Positions 15,479-23,700 of a DNA stretch of 64,000 nt are shown piece by piece. Made by a program: the position numbers and the translations under genes. Origin of the DNA: Bog-756 sp050014755 (lineage in GTDB: Bacteria; Actinomycetota; Acidimicrobiia; Acidimicrobiales; RAAP-2); NCBI GenBank assembly GCA_050014755.1, contig JBEKCS010000001.1, positions 51,857 through 115,856 of the forward strand, in the 5' to 3' direction. Within the stretch, counting starts at the first letter, position 1. Each line of letters starts with the position of its first letter. A model generated the notes under the pieces. It was not told the origin of the DNA. It ran no database searches and was given only the letters and a program-made list of their open reading frames with translations.

Positions 15479-16972
15479 TCAGCCGCCGGCTGCGGCCGTC
15501 GGGAAGGTGATCGACGTGGCCGCGGCGTCCGCCGACTGAGCGGACCGGAACGCGGCGGGTGGCTCGCCGGCGGCGGCCAGCAGCTCGTCGAGGGCCAGGG
15601 GGACGTCGGCGGCCAGCTGCCAGACCTTGGGCATCGTCTCGGGACACGAGATGATCCCCCAGTAGAGGACACCCCGGTAGCTCATGATCGTGATGTTGAC
15701 GCCGATCCCGTCCATGACCGGACCGAGGGGGAAGCCGGCCGTCATCTCGGCGCCGGCCAGGTACAGCGGGAAGTCGGGACCGGGGACGTTGGAGACGATG
15801 AGGTTGGCGATCGGGCGATGGCGGTCGGCCAGGTGCATCCGGCTGTAGAGGCGGGCGGCGGCGGCGAACGTGTTGGGCGTGGCGTGCTCGGCCCAGTTGA
15901 GCAGCATGTCGGCGCCGAGGGCGTTGTGCTCCTCCTTGGCCCCCATGGTCCCTTCCCGGATGGCCTGCAGTCGCTCCAACGGGTCCTCGAGGTGGGCGGG
16001 TAGCTGGACGAACATCGACGACACCTTGTTCGAGCCGTACGGCGCGTCGAGGTCGGGATGGACGGAGACGGGTACCACGGCGACCAGGGGCTTGTCCGGC
16101 AGCTCGTCGCCCTCGATGAGGAAGCGGCGGAGGGCTCCCGTGCAGATGGCGAGCACCACGTCGTTGACCGTGGTGCCGGTGGCGTTCTTGAGGCGCTTCA
16201 CGTCGTCGAGACCGATGGCGGCGAGCGCCACCTGGCGTCGTCTGGTCAGCGACCCGTTGAACGACGTCCGTGGAGCGGACAGCGGGAGCGCGGCCTTCGA
16301 GTGGGGGGCCCGGTGCTCCGGCTCGTTGCGCACCCGCCGGACGTTGAGCAGCCGCTGTGCGGTGCGCAGCACGTCCCGGGTCATCTCGAAGGGCCGCATG
16401 AGCCGGGCGGCCATGGCCTCGCTGATCAGTTCGGCGCTCGAGGGGATGCGGCTGTCGCCGACCTCGCCCGGCGGCTCCGGCTCGGGCCCGTGGTCGGCCT
16501 CGAGGTCGAACAGGACCGAGAGCAACGCCGCGCCGGACATCCCGTCGACCGTCGAGTGGTGCATCTTGGCGATGACCGCGATGCGACCGCCCTCGAGCCC
16601 CTCGACCACCCAGATCTCCCACAGTGGCTTGGTCCGGTCGAGCTGGCGGCTGGCGATGTCACCGGCCAGGTCGGCCAGCTCGCGCAGCCCACCGGGTCCG
16701 GGGACGGCGGTCCGGCGGACGTGGTAGTCGATGTCGAAGTCGGGGTCGTCGACCCATACCGGATGGCCGAGGCGGAACGGGACCTCGACCAAGAGGCGCC
16801 TGAAGACCGGTGCCTGGTGGGTGCGCGAGCCGATCTGCGCCTGCATCTTGGCGAACGAGTAGCCCCCGGGCACGGTCGACGGATCGAACACGGTGACCAT
16901 CTCCACGTGCATGTGGAGGGTCGGGGTCTCGAGGTACAAGAAGCTGGCATCGAGGCCGCTCAGTTGCTCCAC
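15479..16972 (-). CDS. Wax ester synthase / diacylglycerol acyltransferase (WS/DGAT)
   Basis: A 497-aa acyltransferase that makes triacylglycerol or wax esters from acyl-CoA. The catalytic HHxxxDG motif (MHHSTVDGMSG) is intact, as are the N-terminal LSGLDASFLYLETP, the middle PLSAPRTSFNG block and the C-terminal NLIVSNVPGP, which define the family. The length is typical. GTG 16972 has a GGGGGAG Shine-Dalgarno just upstream. A membrane-anchored esterase gene diverges 252 bp away, so storage-lipid synthesis and turnover may be linked here. Mycobacterial tgs1 of this family is a DosR target. Confidence 0.92.
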   Translation of the reverse strand: MEQLSGLDASFLYLETPTLHMHVEMVTVFDPSTVPGGYSFAKMQAQIGSRTHQAPVFRRLLVEVPFRLGHPVWVDDPDFDIDYHVRRTAVPGPGGLRELADLAGDIASRQLDRTKPLWEIWVVEGLEGGRIAVIAKMHHSTVDGMSGAALLSVLFDLEADHGPEPEPPGEVGDSRIPSSAELISEAMAARLMRPFEMTRDVLRTAQRLLNVRRVRNEPEHRAPHSKAALPLSAPRTSFNGSLTRRRQVALAAIGLDDVKRLKNATGTTVNDVVLAICTGALRRFLIEGDELPDKPLVAVVPVSVHPDLDAPYGSNKVSSMFVQLPAHLEDPLERLQAIREGTMGAKEEHNALGADMLLNWAEHATPNTFAAAARLYSRMHLADRHRPIANLIVSNVPGPDFPLYLAGAEMTAGFPLGPVMDGIGVNITIMSYRGVLYWGIISCPETMPKVWQLAADVPLALDELLAAAGEPPAAFRSAQSADAAATSITFPTAAAGG

Positions 16973-17224
16973 GCCACTCCCCCGTCTCGTCGACCGACGG
17001 CCCGCAGCGGGCCACCGGGATGGGTCCTACCGATCGTCGACCCCTCGCCCCTGTTCCTCGTCCGGACCGGTGCCCAGTCCCTCGCCTGTCCTGTGTCCCT
17101 CGGGACAGGCGGCGCCCGGAACCCGGTCCCGTGGACCGAAGCACCGGGTATAGATGATGCCTCATCGGGACCGACGGTTCCACGTGTTTCCCCGTTCGGC
17201 CCCGGCACGGTGTTTGATAGGGGG
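16973..17224. promoter_or_regulatory. Divergent promoter region with inverted repeat
   Basis: The 252-bp gap between the WS/DGAT and esterase genes holds an 8-bp inverted repeat (GCCTGTCC at 17084-17091, GGACAGGC at 17103-17110) with an inner GTCCC/GGGAC pair. This could be an operator or RNA hairpin. No DosR-type box was found. Confidence 0.35.
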
Positions 17225-18457
17225 GTGATCTGGGCATCGCTGGCCTTCAGCACGGTGAGCGCCCTGCTCGTGGTGAACGTCCGTCTTCCGTTCCGGCGGG
17301 AGCCGCTCACCGTCGTCAGCTTCGTCTTCGGGTTCCTGATCGGCGAGGTGCCCGTCCACGCCGCCGTCGTCGTCCTGGCCGGGACGGTCGCGTTCGCCGT
17401 GGAGGTGTCGCACCACGGATGGGCGTGGTGGGTGGCCCTCGTGCTGGGCCTCGCCACGTCGGTCGCCTACCTCCACCTTGCCGTCGTCGCCCACCGCGTC
17501 GGCGTGCTTGCCGATCAGGCTCTGGAGAACGCCTCGGGAGGGCCCGTGCGGGCCGGGGGCGTGGACCTCCGACCCGTCTGGGCCAAGGGATGGCGGGTCG
17601 CCCTGGCCGTGCCGTTCCGGTTCCGCGGGATCCGGCGGATCCACAATGTCGACTACGTGGGGGACGGTCTCTACCGGCACCGGCTCGACATCCGGTACCG
17701 TCGTGGCGGTCCCTCCGAAGGCGCACCGGTGCTGGTGTTCATCCACGGTGGGGCGTGGGTCATCGGGAACAAGCGTGAGCAGGGCATCCCGATGATGCAC
17801 GAGCTGGCGGCCCGCGGCTGGGTGTGCGTGTCCATCAACTACCGGCTGAGCCCGAGGGCGACGTGGCCCGACCAGATCGTCGACTGCAAGCGCGCCGTCG
17901 CCTGGGTACGGGAGCACATCGTCGACTACGGAGGGGACCCGTCGTTCGTCGCCGTCTCCGGCGGCTCGGCCGGCGGGCACCTGGCGGCCCTGGTCGCACT
18001 CACCCCCGGCTGTCCCGAATGGCAACCCGGGTTCGAGGACGCTGACACCTCGGTCGACGCCTGCATCCCGTTCTACGGTGTCTTCGACGTCACCGGGGAC
18101 CCCGAGGCCAGCGGGGCCTACGGATCCGGCCTGGTCGAGCTGCTCCAGGAGCGGGTCATGAAGACGACCGTCGAGGAGGACCGCACCGCGTTCGAGCAGG
18201 CATCCCCCGAGCGTCGGATCAGCTCGTCCGCCCCGCCGATGTTCGTGGTCCAGGGAAGCAACGACTCCCTCGTGCCGCCCCAGGTCGCACGCCGCTTCGT
18301 GGATCGCCTGTCCGCCGTGTCGGAGGCTCCGGTGGCCTATCTCGAGCTCCCCGCGACACAGCACGCGTTCGACATCCTCCTGTCCGTCCGGTCCCGGCAC
18401 ACGACGATCGCGGCCGTCCGATTCCTCGAGGGGATCCGGGCCCGGTCGACGCCCTGA
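17225..18457 (+). CDS. Membrane-anchored alpha/beta hydrolase (HSL-type esterase/lipase)
   Basis: A 410-aa protein. The first ~100 residues form about three membrane helices (SFVFGFLIGEVPVHAAVVVL and others); the rest is an esterase of the hormone-sensitive-lipase group, with oxyanion motif HGGAW, nucleophile elbow GGSAGGH, catalytic Asp in GSNDSLVPP and His in TQHAFD. It probably cleaves acyl esters at the membrane face. GTG 17225 is chosen because membrane segment 1 begins there and a GGGGGG tract precedes it. It diverges from the WS/DGAT gene, which suggests linked lipid metabolism. Confidence 0.85.
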   Translation: MIWASLAFSTVSALLVVNVRLPFRREPLTVVSFVFGFLIGEVPVHAAVVVLAGTVAFAVEVSHHGWAWWVALVLGLATSVAYLHLAVVAHRVGVLADQALENASGGPVRAGGVDLRPVWAKGWRVALAVPFRFRGIRRIHNVDYVGDGLYRHRLDIRYRRGGPSEGAPVLVFIHGGAWVIGNKREQGIPMMHELAARGWVCVSINYRLSPRATWPDQIVDCKRAVAWVREHIVDYGGDPSFVAVSGGSAGGHLAALVALTPGCPEWQPGFEDADTSVDACIPFYGVFDVTGDPEASGAYGSGLVELLQERVMKTTVEEDRTAFEQASPERRISSSAPPMFVVQGSNDSLVPPQVARRFVDRLSAVSEAPVAYLELPATQHAFDILLSVRSRHTTIAAVRFLEGIRARSTP

Positions 18458-18461
18458 CCGC

Positions 18462-18481
18462 CCACGCCCCGCCCGGCGTGG
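18462..18481 (+). terminator. Hairpin after the esterase gene
   Basis: CCACGCC / GGCGTGG form a perfect 7-bp stem with a 6-nt loop starting 5 bp after the esterase stop codon. It separates this gene from the downstream ABC operon. Confidence 0.55.
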
Positions 18482-18639
18482 AAGTGTGGACGCGACGGTC
18501 GCGGGGACGCTCGGAATCCACCCGAATCCTCCGGATCGTTGGACATACCCCAGAGTTTCTGACGTAGAGTCACATATTCCTGTCGGCCCGGCACGGTGCC
18601 CGGGTGGGACGCAGGACAGTCCGCTAGCTAGGGGGAGCC

Positions 18640-19956
18640 TTGCATTCAGCCTCATGGAAGAGCCGGTCGGTCGCGCTGGGGATGGTCCTGGCGGTAGGCC
18701 TGGGAGCCGCCGCGTGCAGCTCGACCAACTCGGCGACGACCACGACGACCGCGGCATCGGGCGGCTCCACGTCCGGCTCCCCGTCCATCCCGGCCAGCGC
18801 CTTCAGCGACCACACCGGTGTGAGTTCGAACCAGGTCCAGGTGGCCAACGTCTCCACGCTGTCCGCAGGGCTGTTCAAGGGCGCCCAGGTCGGCACCCAG
18901 GCCTACGTCGACTACATCGACTCGACCGGCGGGGTGAACGGGCGCAAGATCGTGGTCAACGACGCTGACGACGCCTTCACCGGAGCCGGCAACAAGCAGG
19001 CGACGGAGAACGCCCTCCAGAACGACTTCGCCCTGGTCGGCGACTTCTCCCTCGAGGACAGCTTCGGAGGTGCCGTCCTGGCGCAGAACCCCGGGTTACC
19101 CGACGTGTCCCAGGTCCTCGACAGCGCCACCGGCCAGCTCCCCAACGTCTACGAGCCGGTCCCGCTCGCCGACGGCTGGCAGGAGGGTCCGATCCAGTAC
19201 TTCAAGGCGAAGTTCCCCTCGGACATCAAGGCCGTCGGCACCCTGGTCGCCGACTCGCCGTCGGCCGCGGCGACGTGGGCCGGCGAGGAGTACGTGATGC
19301 AGAAGGTCGGGTACAACATCGTGTACCAGGAGACGTACGGGGTGACCCAGACCGATTTCACCCAGAACGTGATCGGGATGAAGAACGCCGGGGTGAAGAT
19401 CATCTTCATCGACCAGATGCCGTCCAACTACGCGTCGTCGGTCCTCAAGACCCTGGTCGAGCAGAACTACCACCCCATCGTGGTGCTCGGGGCGGCCACG
19501 TACTCGAACCAGCTGGTCTCCGAGTCGGGGGGCCCGTCCGCGGTCAACGGCGACTACCTCGACCAGAACTCCTCGCTCTACCTCGGCGGTGACGCATCGG
19601 CCGTCCCCGCCGTCGGCCAGTTCCTCCACTGGGTCCAGTTCGCCTCGCCCGGATTCCAGCCCGACCTCTTCACCATGTACGGGTGGATCTCGGCCGAGCT
19701 GTTCTCCCAGGCCCTCAAGAACGCCGGCTCGGACCCGAGCCGGGGGTCGCTCCTCCAGGCGCTGTCCAAGGTGACCAGCTTCACCGGCAACGGCATCGTC
19801 GCCGAGACGGACCCGGCCACCAAGAAGACCTCGAACTGCTACCTCATCGCCCAGGTGGTCAACGGCAACTTCCAGCGGACGGATGACCCGCCGGTCTCCG
19901 GCAGTACGAACGGGTACCGTTGCGATTACTCCTACGTGACGAAGCCCGGTACCTGA
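18640..19956 (+). CDS. livK: Branched-chain amino-acid-type ABC transporter, substrate-binding lipoprotein
   Basis: A 438-aa type 1 periplasmic-binding protein. A signal peptide ends in the lipobox LGAAAC, followed by a Ser/Thr-rich linker. The LivK-like ligand domain (YVDYIDSTGGVNGRKI, GTLVADSPSAAATWAGEEY) fills the rest. TTG 18640 is chosen for its AGGGGGAG Shine-Dalgarno. A TAGAGT -10 candidate is at 18565-18570. It is first in an operon with fused permeases and two ATPases. The ligand (branched-chain amino acids, amides or aromatics) cannot be read from sequence. Confidence 0.88.
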   Translation: MHSASWKSRSVALGMVLAVGLGAAACSSTNSATTTTTAASGGSTSGSPSIPASAFSDHTGVSSNQVQVANVSTLSAGLFKGAQVGTQAYVDYIDSTGGVNGRKIVVNDADDAFTGAGNKQATENALQNDFALVGDFSLEDSFGGAVLAQNPGLPDVSQVLDSATGQLPNVYEPVPLADGWQEGPIQYFKAKFPSDIKAVGTLVADSPSAAATWAGEEYVMQKVGYNIVYQETYGVTQTDFTQNVIGMKNAGVKIIFIDQMPSNYASSVLKTLVEQNYHPIVVLGAATYSNQLVSESGGPSAVNGDYLDQNSSLYLGGDASAVPAVGQFLHWVQFASPGFQPDLFTMYGWISAELFSQALKNAGSDPSRGSLLQALSKVTSFTGNGIVAETDPATKKTSNCYLIAQVVNGNFQRTDDPPVSGSTNGYRCDYSYVTKPGT

Positions 19957-20012
19957 GCACATCTGACCGCCACTGACGATGCTGACGTGGCCCCGGGGGG
20001 GATGAGGACGCA

Positions 20013-21956
20013 GTGAGCAACTTTCTCCAGTTCACGGTGTTCGGGGTGATGCTCGGCGCCGGGTACGCGATCGCCGCCACCGGTCTGGTGGTGACGTACA
20101 CCACGTCGGGCGTGTTCAACTTCGCCCAGGGCGCGGTGGGGATGATCGCCGCCTTCGGGTACTGGGAGCTCGTCTCGGAGCACCACGTGCCGATCGTGGC
20201 CGCCCTGGTCATCGTGCTGATCGTCGGGGCATCGCTCGCCGGCGCCTTCGTCGAACGGGTGCTGATGCGCCGGCTCCACGGCGCCACCACCGAACGACCG
20301 GTGATGGTCACCCTCGGGCTGATGGTGATCCTCACCGGGGCGGCGACGATCATCTGGTCGCCCACCACGGAACGCACCGTCGAGCCGATGATCAACGGCC
20401 AGTTCCGACTGGTCGGCATCAACATCCAGGACCAGTACATCCTGATCATCGGGATCGCCGTCGCCGTGGCCGTCGCGCTGCGGGCGCTGTTCTACTCCTC
20501 GCGGACCGGGTTCGCCCTCCGGGCGGTGGTCGACGACCCCGACCTGCTCGGCATGTCGGGAGTCTCCCCCAACCGGATGAGCCAGTACGGCTGGATGCTC
20601 GGCTTCATGATGGCCGCCCTGTCGGGGGTGCTCCTGGCCCCGACCCAGACCACCGGCCTCAACATCGAGGCCATGACCCTGCTGGTGGTGAGCGGGTACG
20701 CGGCGGCCATCGTGGGTCGGCTCAAGAACATCCCGGTCACCTTCGCGGCCGCCATCGCCATCGGACTGGCCGAGAACTACATCCTCAACTACGTCGAACC
20801 GCACCTGTCGTCCGCCCTGCAGACCGACGTGACCAATGCCCTGCCGATGGTGTTCTTGTTCATCGCCCTGGTCATGCTCCCGTCGGTACGGCTCCGTGCC
20901 GTCGGCCGGCTGACCTCGGTGAAGGCCCCGCGGGTGGCCAGCGGCAAGGAGTCCCTCATCGCCGGCGGCGTCTTCCTGGCCGTGGCCGTGGTCGTCGGAT
21001 TCGCCTTCGCCAACACCAACGTCAACGGCACCACCTTGTTGACCCTCGGCGGCATGGTGATGACGCTCGGGATCGTGGGTCTGTCCCTGGTGCTGCTCAC
21101 CGGGTACTCCGGACAGGTCTCGCTCTGCCAGTTCTCGTTCATGGGCATCGGCGCCTTCGTCATGGGCAAGGTGGCCGGCGGAGGATCGCTGTTCGGACTG
21201 ATCGCCGCCACCGCCATCTGCGCCGCGGTGGGTGCGATCGTCGCCCTGCCGACCATCCGGCTGAGTGACCTCTACCTGGCCCTCGCCACCTTCGCCTTCG
21301 CCGACGCGGTGGCCACCGGCTTCTTCGCCGACGGCCGCATCTACGGTTCGGGTGGCCTGCAGATCGGCCGGATCGTGCTTCCGGGGCTGTCGCTCGGTGG
21401 CGATACGGCGGAGTTCCTCCTGGTCACCGTGTTCTTCGTGCTTTCGGCGTGGCTGGTACTGGCCATCCGGCGCAGCCTGTTCGGCCGCCGGCTGGTGGCG
21501 GTCAACGACTCGCCGGCCGCCTGCGCGACCGTCGGCCTCAACATCGGATTCACCAAGGTGGCGGTCTTCGCCATCGCCGCCGGGATGGCCGGGTTGGCCG
21601 GTGCCCTCTACGGCACGGTCCAGCAGATCGTCGGCACCACCGACTTCGACATCTTCCCCGGCATCATCTTCGTGCTCTTCGTCACCATCTGGAGCATCCG
21701 GACCGTATCGGGAGCCTTCCTGGCCGCGCTGACCTACGTCGCCTTGAACCAGCTGTGGCCGAGCAGCATCGGCATCTTCGCCGGCATGGGCGTGATCCTC
21801 ATCGGACGGGCGGCCGGAGGGATCCTGGGGATCGAGGCGCTGCGCATCCACCTGCCCTGGGTGGAGGAGACGGTCGCGGTGTCGGAGCCGACCGGGCCGC
21901 TGACGGCCTTTGGTGGCAGGGCGCTCGCCGGGGAGGGCTCGCGTGCCGCCGGTTGA
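20013..21956 (+). CDS. livHM: Fused LivH-LivM ABC permease
   Basis: A 647-aa membrane protein in which two permease domains, usually separate proteins, are joined. Residues 1-300 are LivH-like (LGAGYAIAATGLVVTYTTSG, FALRAVVDDPDLLGMSGV) and residues 315-620 are LivM-like (GIVGLSLVLLTGYSGQVSLC, RRLVAVNDSPAACATVGLN). Both EAA-like loops contacting the ATPases are recognisable. Fusion would enforce the heterodimer. GTG 20013 starts 56 bp after livK; the stop overlaps livG by 14 bp. Confidence 0.9.
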   Translation: MSNFLQFTVFGVMLGAGYAIAATGLVVTYTTSGVFNFAQGAVGMIAAFGYWELVSEHHVPIVAALVIVLIVGASLAGAFVERVLMRRLHGATTERPVMVTLGLMVILTGAATIIWSPTTERTVEPMINGQFRLVGINIQDQYILIIGIAVAVAVALRALFYSSRTGFALRAVVDDPDLLGMSGVSPNRMSQYGWMLGFMMAALSGVLLAPTQTTGLNIEAMTLLVVSGYAAAIVGRLKNIPVTFAAAIAIGLAENYILNYVEPHLSSALQTDVTNALPMVFLFIALVMLPSVRLRAVGRLTSVKAPRVASGKESLIAGGVFLAVAVVVGFAFANTNVNGTTLLTLGGMVMTLGIVGLSLVLLTGYSGQVSLCQFSFMGIGAFVMGKVAGGGSLFGLIAATAICAAVGAIVALPTIRLSDLYLALATFAFADAVATGFFADGRIYGSGGLQIGRIVLPGLSLGGDTAEFLLVTVFFVLSAWLVLAIRRSLFGRRLVAVNDSPAACATVGLNIGFTKVAVFAIAAGMAGLAGALYGTVQQIVGTTDFDIFPGIIFVLFVTIWSIRTVSGAFLAALTYVALNQLWPSSIGIFAGMGVILIGRAAGGILGIEALRIHLPWVEETVAVSEPTGPLTAFGGRALAGEGSRAAG

Positions 21957-22911
21957 GGGCACCGGCGTCGACGTCCTGACGGTCGAGGGGATCGCGGTCC
22001 ACTTCGGGGGCGTCGCCGCGTTGAGCGACGCCAACCTGTCGGTCCGGGCCGGAACGGTCACCGGGCTGATCGGCCCCAACGGGGCCGGCAAGACCACGCT
22101 GTTCAACGTGATCAGCGGCCTCCAGCAGCCCGACCGGGGAACCGTCCACCTGTTCGACACCGATATCACCGGGATGAAGCCCCACCGACGGGCGCGTCTC
22201 GGCTTGGCCCGAACGTTCCAGCGGCTCGAGCTGTTCGGGACGCTGTCCGCCGGCGAAAACGTCCAGGTCGGATTGGAGTCGTCGGTCAAGTGGTGGCAGT
22301 GGCGCCAGGTGAAGCGGGCCTTCCCCTGGGCGAAGCGGTCCGGCACCGGTGCCGCCGGCGAACCGGTCGACGAGCCGACCGGACCGGGGTCGACCGTCGT
22401 GATCACCTCCGACCGGCTGCTGCAGGGGGTGGGGCTCGGGGGCCTGGGCGCCGAGCAGGCCAGCGCCATGCCCACCGGACTGGCCCGCATGGTCGAGCTG
22501 GCCCGGGCCCTGGCCATGGCGCCGAAGATCCTCCTTCTGGACGAGCCTGGCTCGGGACTGGACGACGCCGAGTCACAGGCGTTGGGCGAGCTGCTGACAA
22601 CCTTGGCCAAGGGTGGCATGGGGGTGCTCCTCGTCGAGCACGACATGGAACTGGTCATGCGCATCTGCGACTACATCTACGTGCTCGACTTCGGCGACAT
22701 CATCGCCGCCGGCACCCCCGAGGAGATCCGCCGGGACCCGATGGTCCAGGCCGCCTATCTGGGCACGGTGTCCGAGGCCAACGCGGCGGTGGCGGCCGAG
22801 GAGTTCGTCGAGGTCCGCGAATCCGGGTCCGGTACCGAGGTCGACGTGAAGATCCAGGTCGACGTCCACGTCGAGGTCGACAGGCCGGGGGACCAGGTGA
22901 CCGGGACATGA
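21943..22911 (+). CDS. livG: LivG-type ABC ATPase
   Basis: A 322-aa ATPase: Walker A GPNGAGKTT, Q-loop region RTFQRLELF, Walker B ILLLDEPGSGLDD and switch His in LVEHDMELVM. The signature is unusual: AMPTGLARMVELARAL replaces the more common LPYGxQRRLEIARAL. A ~35-residue insert (after VQVGLESS) and a charged Val/Asp-rich tail make it longer than typical LivG. GTG 21943 is chosen for GGGGAGG 7 nt upstream; it overlaps livHM by 14 bp. Confidence 0.88.
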   Translation: MPPVEGTGVDVLTVEGIAVHFGGVAALSDANLSVRAGTVTGLIGPNGAGKTTLFNVISGLQQPDRGTVHLFDTDITGMKPHRRARLGLARTFQRLELFGTLSAGENVQVGLESSVKWWQWRQVKRAFPWAKRSGTGAAGEPVDEPTGPGSTVVITSDRLLQGVGLGGLGAEQASAMPTGLARMVELARALAMAPKILLLDEPGSGLDDAESQALGELLTTLAKGGMGVLLVEHDMELVMRICDYIYVLDFGDIIAAGTPEEIRRDPMVQAAYLGTVSEANAAVAAEEFVEVRESGSGTEVDVKIQVDVHVEVDRPGDQVTGT

Positions 22912-23651
22912 GCGAGACGACGACCACCGGGGGAGCGGTGTCGACCACCGAGCTCCCTCCGAGCGTCACCGTGCAGGGCGTCCGCGCCTCCTACGGCCGC
23001 ATCGAGGTCCTCCACGGGGTCGACCTCGAGGTGCCGGCGGGGAGCGTCTTCGCGCTGCTCGGACCGAACGGCGCCGGCAAGTCGACCCTGCTCAAGGTGG
23101 TGAGTGGACGGATACGGCCGACTGCAGGCACCGTCCTGGTCGGCGACATCCCGGTCGGCAGGACCCCGCCGGAGAAGCTCGCCCGTCAGGGGATCTGCGC
23201 CATCCCCGAGGGACGGGGCATCTTCCCCAACCTCAGCGTGCGGGAGAACCTCCGCATCTGGACCTACCGGGGCGGCATCTCGATGAAGGACGTCGAGGAG
23301 CGGACCTACGATGCGTTCCCCGTCCTGAAGGAGCGGCGCCGGCAGATGGCCGGGACGATGTCCGGGGGGGAGCAGCAGATGCTGGCCATCTCTCGGGCCC
23401 TGGTGACCCGTCCCCGGCTCCTCTACCTCGACGAGCTGTCCATGGGGCTCGCCCCGCTCATCGTGGCCGAGCTGTACGAGCTGGTCGGCCAGATGGCCCG
23501 CCAGGGCATGACCATCGTGTTGGTGGAACAGTTCGTGACCACCGCCCTGGCCGTGGCCGACCATGCGGCGATCATGGTCCACGGCCGGATCGAACAGCAG
23601 GGCTCACCGGCGGAGATGGCCGAAGCCGCCCTGGGAAGCTACCTGTCGTAG
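22908..23651 (+). CDS. livF: LivF-type ABC ATPase
   Basis: A 247-aa ATPase with GPNGAGKST, the family block AIPEGRGIFPNLSVRENL, signature MSGGEQQMLAISRAL, Walker B LLYLDELSMGLAP and switch region VLVEQFVTTAL. It pairs with LivG to power the fused permease. ATG 22908 overlaps the livG stop as ATGA (4 bp), implying translational coupling. It is the last gene of the operon, followed by a strong hairpin. Confidence 0.92.
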   Translation: MSETTTTGGAVSTTELPPSVTVQGVRASYGRIEVLHGVDLEVPAGSVFALLGPNGAGKSTLLKVVSGRIRPTAGTVLVGDIPVGRTPPEKLARQGICAIPEGRGIFPNLSVRENLRIWTYRGGISMKDVEERTYDAFPVLKERRRQMAGTMSGGEQQMLAISRALVTRPRLLYLDELSMGLAPLIVAELYELVGQMARQGMTIVLVEQFVTTALAVADHAAIMVHGRIEQQGSPAEMAEAALGSYLS

Positions 23652-23675
23652 GCCCCCGGGTCCCGTCGGTGCCGG

Positions 23676-23694
23676 CGGTCCCGGCGCGGGACCG
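23676..23694. terminator. Strong hairpin between convergent livF and valS
   Basis: CGGTCCCG / CGGGACCG form a perfect 8-bp stem with a 3-nt loop in the 49-bp gap between the two stop codons. It is a good candidate for a bidirectional terminator. Confidence 0.6.
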
Positions 23695-23700
23695 GTCCGG

